DNA from: Chionoecetes opilio
Taxonomy: Eukaryota > Arthropoda > Malacostraca > Decapoda > Majidae
Reading direction: 5' to 3'
DNA: 64,000 bases
NCBI GenBank assembly: GCA_016584305.1
Contig: JACEEZ010005852.1
Span: 1 to 64,000, forward strand
Under the pieces are notes generated by a model. The model did not search any database and was not told the DNA's origin. It saw nothing but the letters and a program-made list of their open reading frames with translations. The first letter of the stretch is position 1. The number at the start of each line of letters is the position of its first letter. A program made the position numbers and the translations under genes. Below are positions 12,277-25,200 of this stretch, one piece after another.

Positions 12277-15200
12277 AAATGCTTTATCCCCTAAAAATGT
12301 GTTCTTTTGAAGATTTTTAGTTAGGGGTGATATATAGCTTTTTTTCCTACAATTTGATGTATACAACCCTTTTTTTTTAGAAAAATTTTGCCCGAAAAGT
12401 AGTACTCCCGAAAATTAAAACAAACAATAAAAAAAAATTGTGGGAAAATTATCAAAAATAGTAGGAATTAACTGATGATAAATTTATACCTCAAAATGTT
12501 TTTCTTTTCAATGATTTAGTATTAGGGTTGTATATAGCTGTTTTCCTATTATTGAAGTATACCATCTTTTTTTTAGAATTTTTGACCGATAAGTCAATTA
12601 CAATAAGTAACAAATAGAAGAGTAAAGATTTATTTTTGTGATATAAGGTATAGAAAGCTTTTTTCAAAGTTTCTTGTAAACTGTAGTGATATTGTTATAA
12701 TAATAGTTTCCCCTATCATATTGCTTATTCCCCAAAAAATGTAGTGTTTCAATGTTTTTAGTAGTTATTAGTAAAAGATTTTTTTTTCAAAAATTGAAGA
12801 AATTTTCCCTTTGATAGGGAGCAAAATACTTTGATATTTTTACAACTATTTTTAAAAAATTTAAATAGCAAAAAATAGTATTTTTTATGAAATTTGGTAT
12901 AATTTTAATTTTAAAAAACAACGTTTTTTTAAAGTTTTTTATAAAGTTTTTTTGAAGGGCTAAAAATGTCGAAATTTGACTTTATTCAGCATTTTTAAAA
13001 CCAACTATTTTTTAAAAATTTTATGAGTTTAAAAATTGTTATTAATGAAATTTTGGTATCTTTTAATTTAAAAAATTTTTTTTTTAGTTTTTTAAGTTTT
13101 TTTGGGGCTAAAAAATGTCAAAAAAATACATTATTCCCCCCCTTTTTTTAATAAAAATTTCAAATGTGATTTTTTTTTTTGTTTTCGTTAAAAAAATGTA
13201 TTTTAAACTACTGAAAGCTTATAATAGATTTGGAATCATATTGTGATACAATTGTATATTACACGGTTTTTAAAGTCTCTTTAAATTTAGTGTTATATCT
13301 AAATGAAGGAATTTCTTACGATAATTTTTTCCTTTAAAAATGTTTTTTTTCCGTTTTAGCTAGTTACAGTGTTTAATAGCTTTTTTTTTTTTTTTTCTAA
13401 AAATTTGAAGATACAACCCTTTTTTTTAGAAAAATTTGCACCTATAAGTACTTACATTACAATGCTAAAAAATAAAAAAGTAGGAGGTATTTATTGGGAA
13501 TAAGGGTATATTGTAAGCGTTTTATAGTTTTTTGTAAACTTTTTAATGTTATTGTTATTAAAGTTTTTTCTTATCATTTTGTTTAAAACCCAAAAAAATG
13601 AGTGTTTTCAATGATTTTACTATTATAATAAAGACTTTTTTTTCCTAAAATTAAGTATATTCTTTTAATCGGTAGGAAATAGCTGTTGATATTTGCTACA
13701 CATTTTTTACAAATTAATAGCTAAAAATTGTTTTTTTTATAAAAATTTGGAAATCTTTTAATCTTAAAAAAAAAGTTTTTTCACGTAATTAAGTATTTTT
13801 GCAAGGTTAAAAAATGTGAAATATGCTTCTTCAGCCTTGTACACAACTATATTTACAATTTATGACCCTAAAATAGTTTTTTTCCTGAAATTTAATAAAT
13901 TTTAAAAACCAACCCCAAAAATTTTTAACCCCAAATTTAAAAAAACGTTTTTTAAGTGTTTAAGTTTTTGAAGGGCTAAAAAATGTCAAAATTTGACATT
14001 ATTAAGATTTTTACAAAACTATTTTTAATTGATGAGCAAAAAATAGTATTTTTCTAAAATTTAGGTATAAATTTTTAATCTTAAAAAAAAACTTTTTTTT
14101 CAAGTATTTTGCTGATTTTTGAAAGGGAAAAAAATGTCAAAAATTTGACTTTTTTAGCATTAAACCAAAAATTTTTTACAATTTATGATTTTTAAAATAT
14201 GTTTTTTTCAGAAATTTAATTTTAAATTTTAAAATAAAAAAAAACAAGTTTTTCAATTGTTTTAATGTTTTTTAAAGGGGCAAAAAATGTCGAAAAATTT
14301 AAATTTATTCAGCCATTTTTTTTATAAAGAAATTCAAAATTTGGTATATAGTTTTTTTTCTTTAAAAAATGCTTTTTTAAAACACTGAAACTTATAATAG
14401 GAGTTTGAGACTATTTTTTGATAAAATGATATTACACGTTTTTTATAGTCTTTGTAAATTGTTGGTTACATGTTATAAGTTTTACAACCCTTTTTTTAGA
14501 ATAATTTTGACCTATAAGTAAGCCTTTAAATTAAGCTATAAAATAGAAAGTAAGGGGTTTATTTTTGTATATAGCGGTATATTGCAAGGTTTTTTCTATT
14601 TCTTCAAAACTGTAGCGTTATTGTATATACACAATAGTTTTTTATCATATTGTTTAAAAACCCCATAAATAAAGTTTTTTTAAATGTTTTTTAGCTAGTT
14701 ATCAGAGTATCGTGAGCGGGTTTTTTTACAAATTAAAGTATACCCTTTTATATCGGTAGCCAAATATTTTTTTTTTTTTTTTTGCTACAACTATTTTTAC
14801 AAATTAATAGTAAAAATAGTTTTTTTTATAAAATTTAGGAATCTTTTTAAATCTAAAAACAACTTTTTTTCTTGTATTTTAAGTTTTTTTGAAAGGTTTA
14901 AAAATTTCAAAAATTTTACATATTCTGCACTTTTACAAAACTATTTTTTACAATTTTATGAGATAAAATATGTTTTTTAATAAAATTTTTGTATAATTTT
15001 TAAATTTAAAAAAACAACGTTTTTTAAGTTTTTTAAGTTTTTTTAAAAGGGCAAAAATTCTAAATTGGCATTTTTTTACCCCCTTTTTTTTTGAAGAGAA
15101 ATTCAAAATGTGGTATTATATTTGTTTTGTTAGAAAATGTTTTTAAATACTGAAGCTTATAAAGAGTTTGAACTCTTTTTTTGGGATACAATTGTATATT

Positions 15201-16572
15201 ACACTTTTGTTTATATTTTCAGTATTTTGTAGGTTATATAAAAAATAAAAGGAAATTTTAAACTTAGTTTTATTGTTATCCCCTCAAAATGTGTTTTTTT
15301 TAATGTTTTTGTAGTTACCCGTGATTTTTAGATTGTTTTACAAATTAAAGTAAAACCCTTTTTTAAAAATTTTGCACCTATAAGTAGCTTACATTACATT
15401 AAGCTAAAAATAAAAGAAAAGGGGGTTTTTTATTGTGATAAAGGGTATATTGCAAGCGTTTTTCATAGTTTCTTGAAAAACGTAGCGTATTGAAATATAC
15501 AAGTAGTTTTACTTATCATTGCAAAACACTTACAATGTATTTTTTTCAATGTTTTAGTATCTCAGTAAGAGCTATTTTGTTCTGAAATTTTGAAGAAATT
15601 TCCTTTAAAATCGGAAAATGCTTTGATTTTTCCCACAACTATTTTACAAAATTAATAGCTAAAAATTTGTTTTTTTTATGAATTTAGGTATAAATTTTTA
15701 AATCTTAAAAAAACGTTTTTTAAGTATTTTAATGTAATTTTAAAGGGGCAAAAAAATGTCAAATATGACTTATTCAGCATATTTACACATCATAATTTCA
15801 ATATTATGATTTAAAATATGTTTTTTTCTTTTTAATTTAGGTATCAATTAAATCTTAAAAAAAATTTTTTTCAGGGTTTTAATGTTTTTTTAAAGGGGCT
15901 TAAAAAATGTCGAAATTGAATTTCTTAGCATTTTTACACAACTATTTTTTACAATCCTATGAGTTTAAAAAAATGTTTTTTTCATGAAATATAGGGATTT
16001 TTTTTTAATTTTTAAAAAACAACGTTTTTTCAATTTTATTTAATGTTTTTTTGAAGGCAAAAAATTCGAAATATGATTTATATAGATTTTTAACATCTAA
16101 AATTTCAAATTATGAGTTGTTTTATGTTTTTTCATGAAATTGGGTATCAATTTTTTTTAAAAACAACGTTTTTTAAAGTATTTTAATGTTTTTTTGGGGG
16201 GCTAAAAAGTCTAATATGACATTATTCAGATTTTTACACAACTATTTTTTACAATTTATGAGTTTTAAAAATGTATTTTTCATGAAATTTGGGTATCATT
16301 TTAATCATGAAAAAACTTTTTTTTCATGTTTTAAGTTTTTTTTAAAGGGGCAAAAAATTTCGAAAATTGACATTATACGGGCCTTTATAGATAGGGGAAA
16401 TTTCAAAATGTGGTTTATTTTTGTTTCATTAAATGTGCTTTTTAAAAACTCCTGAAGTTATAATGGGGTTTGGAGACTTATATTGTTACTTTGTATATTA
16501 CACGTTTTTTCATAGTTTCTTGTATATTCTAGTGTTATATCATATATTGGGGGAAAATTTAAGTGAAAATTT
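12277..16572 (+). repeat. satellite array between truncated and full transposon
   Basis: A mixed b1/b2/alpha array of about 4.3 kb, low in consensus quality. It contains a diagnostic variant block at about 13,890-14,800: a ccaacccc-containing alpha, a shortened b1 (gttacatgttataag near 14,470), and a b2 with a duplicated tcagagtatcgtga near 14,705. The equivalent block appears at 30.2-31.1 kb, 33.6-34.5 kb and 52.2-53.1 kb. From 15.7 to 16.4 kb it is a run of alpha modules about 151 bp apart. I see no gene. Confidence 0.85.
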
Positions 16573-16780
16573 TCAGGGTCGAAAAAAAAAATCGAGTATG
16601 GTTCGGGAAAAATGAAGCTGTTTGGAAAATCGACCCGCGAACTCAAATCTATTTTAAATTAACTCTATCCGCCAGTTTTTTTAGAACCCAAAGCAATTTA
16701 TGAAAAAAATATGTGTAAAAACCCGCAAAATAGGTTTCCCAATGTTTTATTTTAAATCTTATCTTTTTTTTTCTCAAGCC

Positions 16781-16809
16781 TATTTTGGAGTGCAGTGTTT
16801 TTGATCAGT
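16781..16809 (+). promoter_or_regulatory. core promoter, transposon copy B
   Basis: A TATTTT box at 16,781-16,786 is followed by a TCAGT initiator at 16,805-16,809. A G-rich stretch follows. Spacing is close to the 27 bp seen in copy C, where both boxes are intact. Confidence 0.5.
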
Positions 16810-17009
16810 GCGGTTTGTGCATTGAGCAGGGGGGGGTGGGCCCCGCGTTAGGGCGAGGGGTTAGCAGGGTGTTAGTACATTTTTTCCTATTTATCGTCAG
16901 CTTTTGACATATGTTTTTAAAATTTTATTTTCTTGCAGATATGATGTGTTTTATTTAGGGGAGTCCTAATTTTTTTTGTTTTTCGTATATATACCTTTTA
17001 CCGGGCTGG

Positions 17010-18682
17010 ATGGGGCGCCCTAGCTGTGTGAAAGATCGGACAGTTTTTTTACTATGTGGGAATTTTTACCCCCCCCATTGAAGAAACTTTACAAAAAATG
17101 TTTAAAAAGCTTTTCTGCTTTTTCTTCAAAGGCCCTTAGGTGATAAGATAAAAGGGGCCCCCCACGTAGCATAACCCCGTGTGAACCACTTTAATAAAAG
17201 GGTGCGTGGCAAAACGGGCCCTCAGGCAGGCATTCGGCCCAATGGTTTTGGGGTGAAAAAAAGGATCACAGTACTGACTGTACTTTTTCCTCACTAACAT
17301 CAAAGGATATTTAGTAAAAAAGCGACTAAAATCAGTTTTTCCTGAATACCCTTTGCCCTCAGGCCTGTGCTACTGGTCGATCTCCCCCTTCCAAATGTTC
17401 CCAATTTCAAGTGTTTTAAAGGGAAACAATTCGAAAAGGAGTATAAAACCCCTGGTACAGATTTCAGAAAAACAGACAACAGAGATCCAAAATTTAGAGT
17501 CAGGAAATGTACATGCCCCCGTAGGGCCTAGATCTATCCAAAGGGGAAAAAAAGCCTTTATCTCGTCTCAAAGGAAAAGGAATTTTCTACAAAAGGATTC
17601 TCTCACCACGTTTCGTCGTAGACTAAAAAGAAATTTTAAGTTTTCAAGATGGGAAAACAAGCTCTTTACTCTTTGATGTGACACACTCATGGAACAACTT
17701 TGGAGTCTCACACTTATGATAAAAGTGAGTGGCGGTGTTTTATAGATTTAGGGAAAAAAACGTAAAGGGCCCTTCTTCTGCATACAGGAAAAAAGTTCCC
17801 AGTTTCCAATTTCGCATGGGCCCTGAAATGATGAAAATTATGAAACAGAGACTTTGTTTTCTGCTGATAATATGAAGAACATCAGTGGAATCTGTGGGGG
17901 ACCTGAAGGTAAATCCTTGCTTCTGGACCCAGTTAATTAAGTTTAAAGGGCTAAACACATGTTTTTTTGTTTGTGGGATTTAGAGCGGACAGCAAAAAAT
18001 TACAAACAAAAAAAAGGAAAGGCCGCACGACCGAAAGATCACCTGGCGGTTTTAAATTTTTGACAAACCCCTTGTTTACTGTGAAAAGGTGTATTTCCCC
18101 ATTTCATCTGAAACTTGGGTTTAAAGAAAATTTTTGTGAAGGCCCTGGACAAAATGGGCTGGCTATCATATTTGTTTGCAAAGTTTAAAGCAGTATTGAA
18201 GCCAAAATAAAGGGAGGGGGGTTTTCAAGGCCCCAAAATTTGTAACACTCGTGATGACTTTTTAAAGAGCCTAAATGTCCTGGAAAAAAACTGCTTGGGG
18301 AAAAGTTTTTGGCTGTTTTTTAAAAGGAACTACCAGGTAATTTCGGCATCGAATTATAAGGGAAATTGAAAAAGACATGTTGAAGAGTTACCATGGCTTT
18401 CTCGATGTATCAAAAACCCCCTTTTTTCCTCACATCTTTATTTCTTCCCAAAGAAACTTTGGCCGGTCATGATGAGCAGGGGGGAATTTTCCACCAGGAA
18501 ATTTTCCACCATGAAACCCCTACCCAAAACGTTCATCCCCCCATGATGGGACTATTGTGGACGTTTCAACGTAAAGTGCGCTCCCACAAACAAAGAGCAA
18601 ATACGAAACACTTCTGAGTACTATGGAGCAGGGTGAGTACTTTATGTGTTAGGTTTTAGTTTTTTACATAGTATATTTTTAA
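17010..18682 (+). pseudogene. DDE-transposase-like gene, copy B, frameshifted
   Basis: The start ATG at 17,010 is followed by sequence matching the start of copy C. Landmarks in broken frames are the WAPH-type Cys/His region (about 17,155-17,200), the stretch before DCYFC (about 17,215-17,300), a linker open for 107 codons (17,353-17,676), the first-strand IDS region (about 17,720-17,790), the CGDLKV/CFLC region (about 17,880-18,000), the EAKVKAG-like stretch (about 18,195-18,230) and the C-terminal region to about 18,620. It is disrupted throughout by one-base indels and some substitutions. It is more divergent from C than A is in several places. Confidence 0.6.
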
Positions 18683-18711
18683 AAACAAATTTTTGGGTCT
18701 TGACTGTTCTT

Positions 18712-18740
18712 TTGAAAAACGCTAGATCTGACGTTCTTTG
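18712..18740 (+). repeat. AGATCT-centred quasi-palindrome, copy B
   Basis: An inverted arrangement around agatct (gaaaaacgctagatctgacg, then ttctttg) just past the gene. It matches in position the palindromes of copies A and C. Confidence 0.5.
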
Positions 18741-18799
18741 AACTAGGCTCTTTTTCTCAAAAAAAAAGTCGAAGTTGTGCTCCCCAAAAACAGATTAAA

Positions 18800-18935
18800 T
18801 AATTATATATATAAACTAAAAAATATATATATTATATATATATATATAAATTATATATATATAAATTTATATTATAATAATAATATTTAAAAAATTATAT
18901 TATTTTAATATATTAAAATATAAATTATATATTAA
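18800..18935. repeat. AT microsatellite, copy B
   Basis: About 135 bp of interrupted AT and TAA repeats, in the same place within the transposon as in copies A and C. Confidence 0.85.
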
Positions 18936-19287
18936 AGTCAAATTTACTGTGATTTTAAATTTTTGGATATTTCCCCTGATGGGCCCTTTTTTTGGTATAT
19001 TGGACATAAAACTAAGATTTTATTGCCAGTATGTAAAAAGGTCCTAAAAAGCCGCAGGCACTCCAGAATTTTTTACGAGTAATATAATTTAAAGTAGGGG
19101 GATCGTTTTATTAAATTTATAATTATATTACGTTTTTTAATTTTAAATAGCTATTAAAAAATTTAAAAAAACCCATATTTCAAAAAAAAATACGTCTGAG
19201 AAAAAAAAATGCCATTTTTAAAAACAGCGCGAAAATGCTTTCAACCCACACACAATGAACTCAAACCCTTTTTTTTTGTCGACCGAG

Positions 19288-22200
19288 TAAGCTTTATACC
19301 CTCAAAATGGTTCTTTGAATGATTTTTTGTTAGTTTTCGGTGTAATTTGCTGTTTTCCTACAAATTTTAAGTTTCAAACCTTTTTTAGAATAATTTTCAA
19401 CCCTAAGTAGTTACTACGATAATTTAAACTAACAAATGAAAAGTAAAAAGGTTATTTATTTTGATATAACGGTAATTGTAAGCGTTTTCAAATTTCTTGT
19501 AAACTGTAGTTTTTGTAATTCTGTAGTTTTACTTATCATATTGCTAATACCCAAAAATGTAGGTTTCAATGATTTTATAGTTACAGTGAAGAGCTGTTTT
19601 TTTTTTTTCAAATTGAAGTATATTCCTTTTTATCGGTAAAGGGAAAAGCTTTTTATATTTGCTACAACATATTTTACAAAAAATTTAAAAGCTACAAATA
19701 TGTATTTTTTATGAAAATTTTTGGATCAATTTTTTAAATTTAAAAACAAAAATTTTTTTAAGTTTTTATTGTATTTTTGAAAGGCTAAAAAAAAGTCGAA
19801 AATTGACTTATTTCCACTTTTACACAAATTATTTTACAGTATTTGAGCTTAATATGTATTTTGCAGTATTTAAGTACAAAATTAAACTTAAAAAAAACGT
19901 TTTTTTAAGTATTTTTAAAGTATTTTTTAAAAAGGGTAAAAAATATCGAAATAGACACTATTCGGCCCTTTTTTTTGAAAAAATTCAAAATGTGGTATTA
20001 TATTTTTTTGTTAGAAAATCTATTTTTAAATACTGAAGTTTTAAAAAGGAGGTTGAGAATTTATTTAATACAAGTATATTCACGTGTTTTTCATAGTTTC
20101 TTGTAAATAGTAGTGATATAAAATAGAAGAATTTACTACGATAAGCTTTTTACCCCCAAAAAAGTGTTTTTCACGATTTTAGCTAGTATCGGGGATATAT
20201 ACTGTTTTTTAAAATTGAAGTATACAATCCCTTTTTTTAGAATAAATTTTCACCATAAGTAGTTTCAGTACATTAAGTATAAAATAGAAGAGTAAAAGGG
20301 TTTTTTATTGTGATAACGGTAATTGCAAGCGTTTTCATATTTCTTTTTTTAAAAAGTAGCGTTATTGTATATAAAAGTAGTTTTTTCTTTTATATTGCTA
20401 TAAACCCCCCAATGTGTTTTTTAATGATTTTTTGCGTCATAAAAAAAGCTTTTTTTTTTGAAATTTTAAAAAATTTTTTTTATCGGTAGCTAAATAGTTT
20501 TGATATTTTCTACAACAATTTTACAAAATTAAAAGCAAAATTGTATTTTTTTTGAAATTTTGGGATCTTTAATCTTTAAAAAAATGTTTTTTTTAAAGGG
20601 TTTTTTAAAGTATTTTTTTAAGGCTAAAAAAAATCGAAATTTGATATTATTCAGCACTTTTACACAAATATATTTGCAATATTATGAGTTTAAAAATATG
20701 TATATTTCATGAAATTTAGGTATCCATTTTAATCTTATAACACAAAATTTTTAAAGTCTTTTAATGTATTTTTGAAGGGCTAAAAAATGTCGAAAAATTG
20801 AACATTATTCCGCCTTTTTTAATAGAGAAATTCAAAAGTGATATATAGTTGTTTTCGTTAGAAAATGCTATTTTAAACTACTGTAAGCTTATAATAGGAG
20901 TTTGAGAATCTATATTGAGATACAATTGTATATTACACGTGTTTTTCATAGTCTCTTGTAAATTGTAGTGTTATATCATAAATAGAAGGAATTTACCTTA
21001 CGATAATGCTTTACATCCTCAAAAGTTTTCTTTTCATCGATTTAGTAGTTATTTAGTGATATATAGCTGTTTTTCTACATATTGAAGTATACAAACCTTT
21101 TTTTAGAATAATTTGCACCTATAAGTAGCTTACCCTTATATAAGCTAACAAATAAAAGAGTAGGAGGTTATTATTGGGATTTTAAAAGGTAATTGTAAGC
21201 GTTTTTCATAGTTTCTTGTAAACTGTAGTGTTATTGTATATATACAAGTAGTTTTATTATTCATATTGCTATAAACCCATAAAATGTTGTGTTTTCAATA
21301 ATTTTAGCTAGTTATCAGTGAAGAGCTGTTATAATCTACAAATTGAAGTATATTCCTTTATATCGGTAGCTAAATAGCTTTTGATATTTGCTACAACTAT
21401 ATTTAAAAAATTAATAGCTAAAAATATGTATTTATTATGAAATTTAGGTATCCATTTTAATCTTATAAACAAAATTTTGAAAGTCTTTTAATGTATTTTT
21501 GAAGGGCTAAAAAATGTCGAAAATTGACATTATTCCGCCCTTTTTTTAATAGAGAAATTCAAAATGTGAATTTTTAGATGTTTTTGTAAGAAAATGCTAT
21601 TTTAAACTACTGTAAGCTTATAAAAGGAGTTTAAGAATCTATATTGTGATACAATTGTATATTACACGTGTTTTCATAGTCTCTTGTAAATTGTAGTGTT
21701 ATATCATAAATAGAAGGAATTTACCTTACGATAATGGTTTACACCCTCAAAATGTGTTCTTTTCATCGATTTTAGCTAGTTTTCAGTGATATATAGCTGT
21801 TTTTCTACAAATTGAAGTATACAATCCATTTTTTGAATAATTTGCACCTATAAGTAGCTTACATTACATTAAGCTATAAAATAGAAGAGTAAGAGGTTAT
21901 TTATTGTGATATAACGGTATATTGCAAGCGTTTTTCATAGTTTCTTGTAAACTGTAGCGTTATTGTATATATAAAAGTTGTTTTACTTATCATATTGCTA
22001 TAAACCCTTACAATGTAGTTTTTCAATGATTTTCGCTAGTCATCAGTAAAGAGCTATTTTTTTCTGTAAATTGAAGTATATTCCTTTATATCGGTAGCTA
22101 AATAGCTTTTGATATTTGCTACAACTATATTTTACAAAATTAATAGCTACAAATATGTATTTTTTATGAAATTTAGGTATCAATTCTAATCTTAAAAAAC

Positions 22201-25200
22201 AACGTTTTTCAAGATTTAATGTATTTTTGTAAGGCTAAAAAATGTCGAAATTTGATATTATTCAGCACTTTTACACAAATATATTTTGCAATATTATGAG
22301 CTTAAAATATGTATATTTCATGAAATTTAGGTATCCATTTTAATCTTATAAACAAAATTTTTAAAGTCTTTTAATGTATTTTTGAAGGGCTAAAAAATGT
22401 CGAAAATTGACATTATTCCGCCCTTTTTTTAATAGAGAAATTCAAAATGTGATATTATAGTTGTTTTCGTTAGAAAATGCTATTTTAAACTACTGTAAGC
22501 TTATAATAGGAGTTTGAGAATCTATATTGTGATACAATTGTATATTACACGTGTTTTTCATAGTCTCTTGTAAATTGTAGTGTTATATCATAAATAGAAG
22601 GAATTTACCTTACGATAATGCTTTACATCCTCAAAATGTGTTCTTTTCATCGATTTTAGCTAGTTATCAGTGATATATAGCTGTTTTTCTACATATTGAA
22701 GTATACAATCCTTTTTTTAGAATAATTTGCACCTATAAGTAGCTTACATTATAATAAGCTAACAAATAAAAGAGTAGGAGGTTATTTATTGGGATATAAC
22801 GGTATATTGTAAGCGTTTTTCATAGTTTCTTGTAAACTGTAGTGTTATTGTATATATACAAGTAGTTTTACTATTCATAATGCTATAAACCCATAAAATG
22901 TTGTGTTTTCAATAATTTTAGCTAGTTATCAGTGAAGAGCTGTTATAATCTACAAATTGAAGTATATTCCTTTATATCGGTAGCTAAATAGCTTTTGATA
23001 TTATCTACAACTATATTTACAAAATTAATAGCTAAAAATATGTATTTATTATGAAATTTAGGTATCCATTTTAATCTTATAAACAAAATTTTGAAAGTCT
23101 TTTAATGTATTTTTGAAGGGCTAAAAAATGTCGAAAATTGACATTATTCCGCCCTTTTTTTAATAGAGAAATTCAAAATGTGATATTATAGATGTTTTCG
23201 TAAGAAAATGCTATTTTAAACTACTGTAAGCTTATAAAAGGAGTTTGAGAATCTATATTGTGATACAATTGTATATTACACGTGTTTTTCATAGTCTCTT
23301 GTAAATTGTAGTGTTATATCATAAATAGAAGGAATTTACCTTACGATAATGCTTTACACCCTCAAAATGTGTTCTTTTCATCGATTTTAGCTAGTTTTCA
23401 GTGATATATAGCTGTTTTTCTACAAATTGAAGTATACAATCCATTTTTTTGAATAATTTGCACCTATAAGTAGCTTACATTACATTAAGCTATAAAATAG
23501 AAGAGTAAGAGGTTATTTATTGTGATATAACGGTATATTGCAAGCGTTTTTCATGTTTCTGTAAACTGTTTAAGCGTTATGTTTATAAAAGTTTTTACTT
23601 ATCATATTGCTATAAACCCTTACAATGTTAGTTTTCAATGATTTTGCTAGTCAATCAGTAAAGGCTATTTTTCAGTAAATTAAGTAATTCCTTTATTCGG
23701 TAGCTAAAACTTTGATTATTGCTACAACTATATTTTACAAAATTAATAGCAACAATATTAGTTTTTTATAAATTTAGGTATCAATTTAATTAAAACAAGT
23801 TTTTTCAGGATTAATGTATTTTTGTAAGGCTAAAAAAATGTCGAAAATTTGATATTATTCAGCACTTTTACAACAATATATTTTGCAATATATGAGCTTA
23901 AATATGTATATTCATGTAAATTTAGGTATCCTTTTAATCTTATAAACAATTTTTTAAAGTCTTTTAATGTATTTTGAAGGCTAAAAAAAGTCGTAAATTT
24001 GACATTATTCCGCCCTTTTTTTAATAGAGAAATTCAAAAGTGATATTATTTGTTTTCGTTAGAAAAAGCTATTTAAACTTACTGAATTATAATAGGAGTT
24101 GAGATTATATTGGATACAATTGTATGTAACGTGTTTTCATAGTCTCTTGTAAATTGTAGTGTTATATCATAAATAGAAGGAATTTACCTTACGATAATGC
24201 TTTACATCCCAAATGTGTTTTTCATCGATTTTAGTAGTTATCAGTGATATATAGTTTTTTTTACAATTGAAGTATACAATCCTTTATTTAGAAATAATTT
24301 GACCTATAAGAGTTACAATTATAATAAGTACAAATAAAAGAGTAGGAGGTTATTTATTGGGTATAAACGGTATATTGTAAGCGTTTTTCATAGTTTTTGT
24401 AAACTGTAGTTTATAATATATAAGTTTTATTATTCATATTGCTATAAACCCATAAAATGTTGTGTTTCAATAATTTTAGCTAGTTATAGAAAGAGCTGTT
24501 ATAATCTAAATTTAAGTAATTCCTTTATGGGAGCTAATAGCTTTTGATATTATCTTACAAACATATATTACAAAATTAATAGCTAAAAATTATGTATTTT
24601 GAAATTTAGGTATCCATTTTAATCTTATAAACAAATTTTGAAGTCTTTAATGTATTTTTATAGGCTAAAAAATGTCGAAAAATGACATTATCCCCCTTTT
24701 TTTAATAGAGAAATTCAAAGTGATATTATAGATGTTTGTAAAGAAAATGCTATTTTAAAATAGTTAACTTTATAAAGGTTTGAGAATCTATATTGTGATA
24801 CAATGTATATTACACGTGTTTTCATAGTCTTTGTAAATTGTAGTGTTATATCAAAATAAAGGAATTTACCTTTACGATATGCTTTACACCCTCAAAAGTG
24901 TTATTTCATCGATTTAGCTAGTTTTTCAGTGATAATAAGTTTTTCTACAATTGAAGAAATATACAATCCATTTTTTTTTTGATAATTTGCACTATAATAG
25001 TTAATTACATTAAGCTATTTAAAATAGTGATATTATAAGAAGTGTATTTCTTTGATGTGATATTAATTTAATTTAGGTATCATGTATTAGTAAGCAATTT
25101 TCAAGTTTTTTTAAAACTGTAGCGTTTTATTGTATATATTAAAAGTTGTTACTTATCATATTGCTATAAAACCTTACATAGTTTTTTTCAATGATTTTCA

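Larger units (their letters stand above)
16573..19287 (+). mobile_element. DNA transposon copy B (about 2.7 kb)
   Basis: The 5' terminus reads tcagggtcgaaaaaaa and the 3' terminus gtcgaccgag. The order is the same as in copies A and C: core promoter, acceptor-like site, DDE-like gene, AGATCT palindrome, (AT)n tract, 3' segment with AT dyad. It is directly repeated relative to copy A at a distance of 15,121 bp and inverted relative to copy C. Confidence 0.75.

Noticed and set aside
1452..16572. LTR retrotransposon with the arrays as LTRs
   Set aside because: I see no reverse transcriptase, protease or integrase blocks, no primer-binding site and no TG...CA-bounded direct repeats; the element ends are inverted, not direct.
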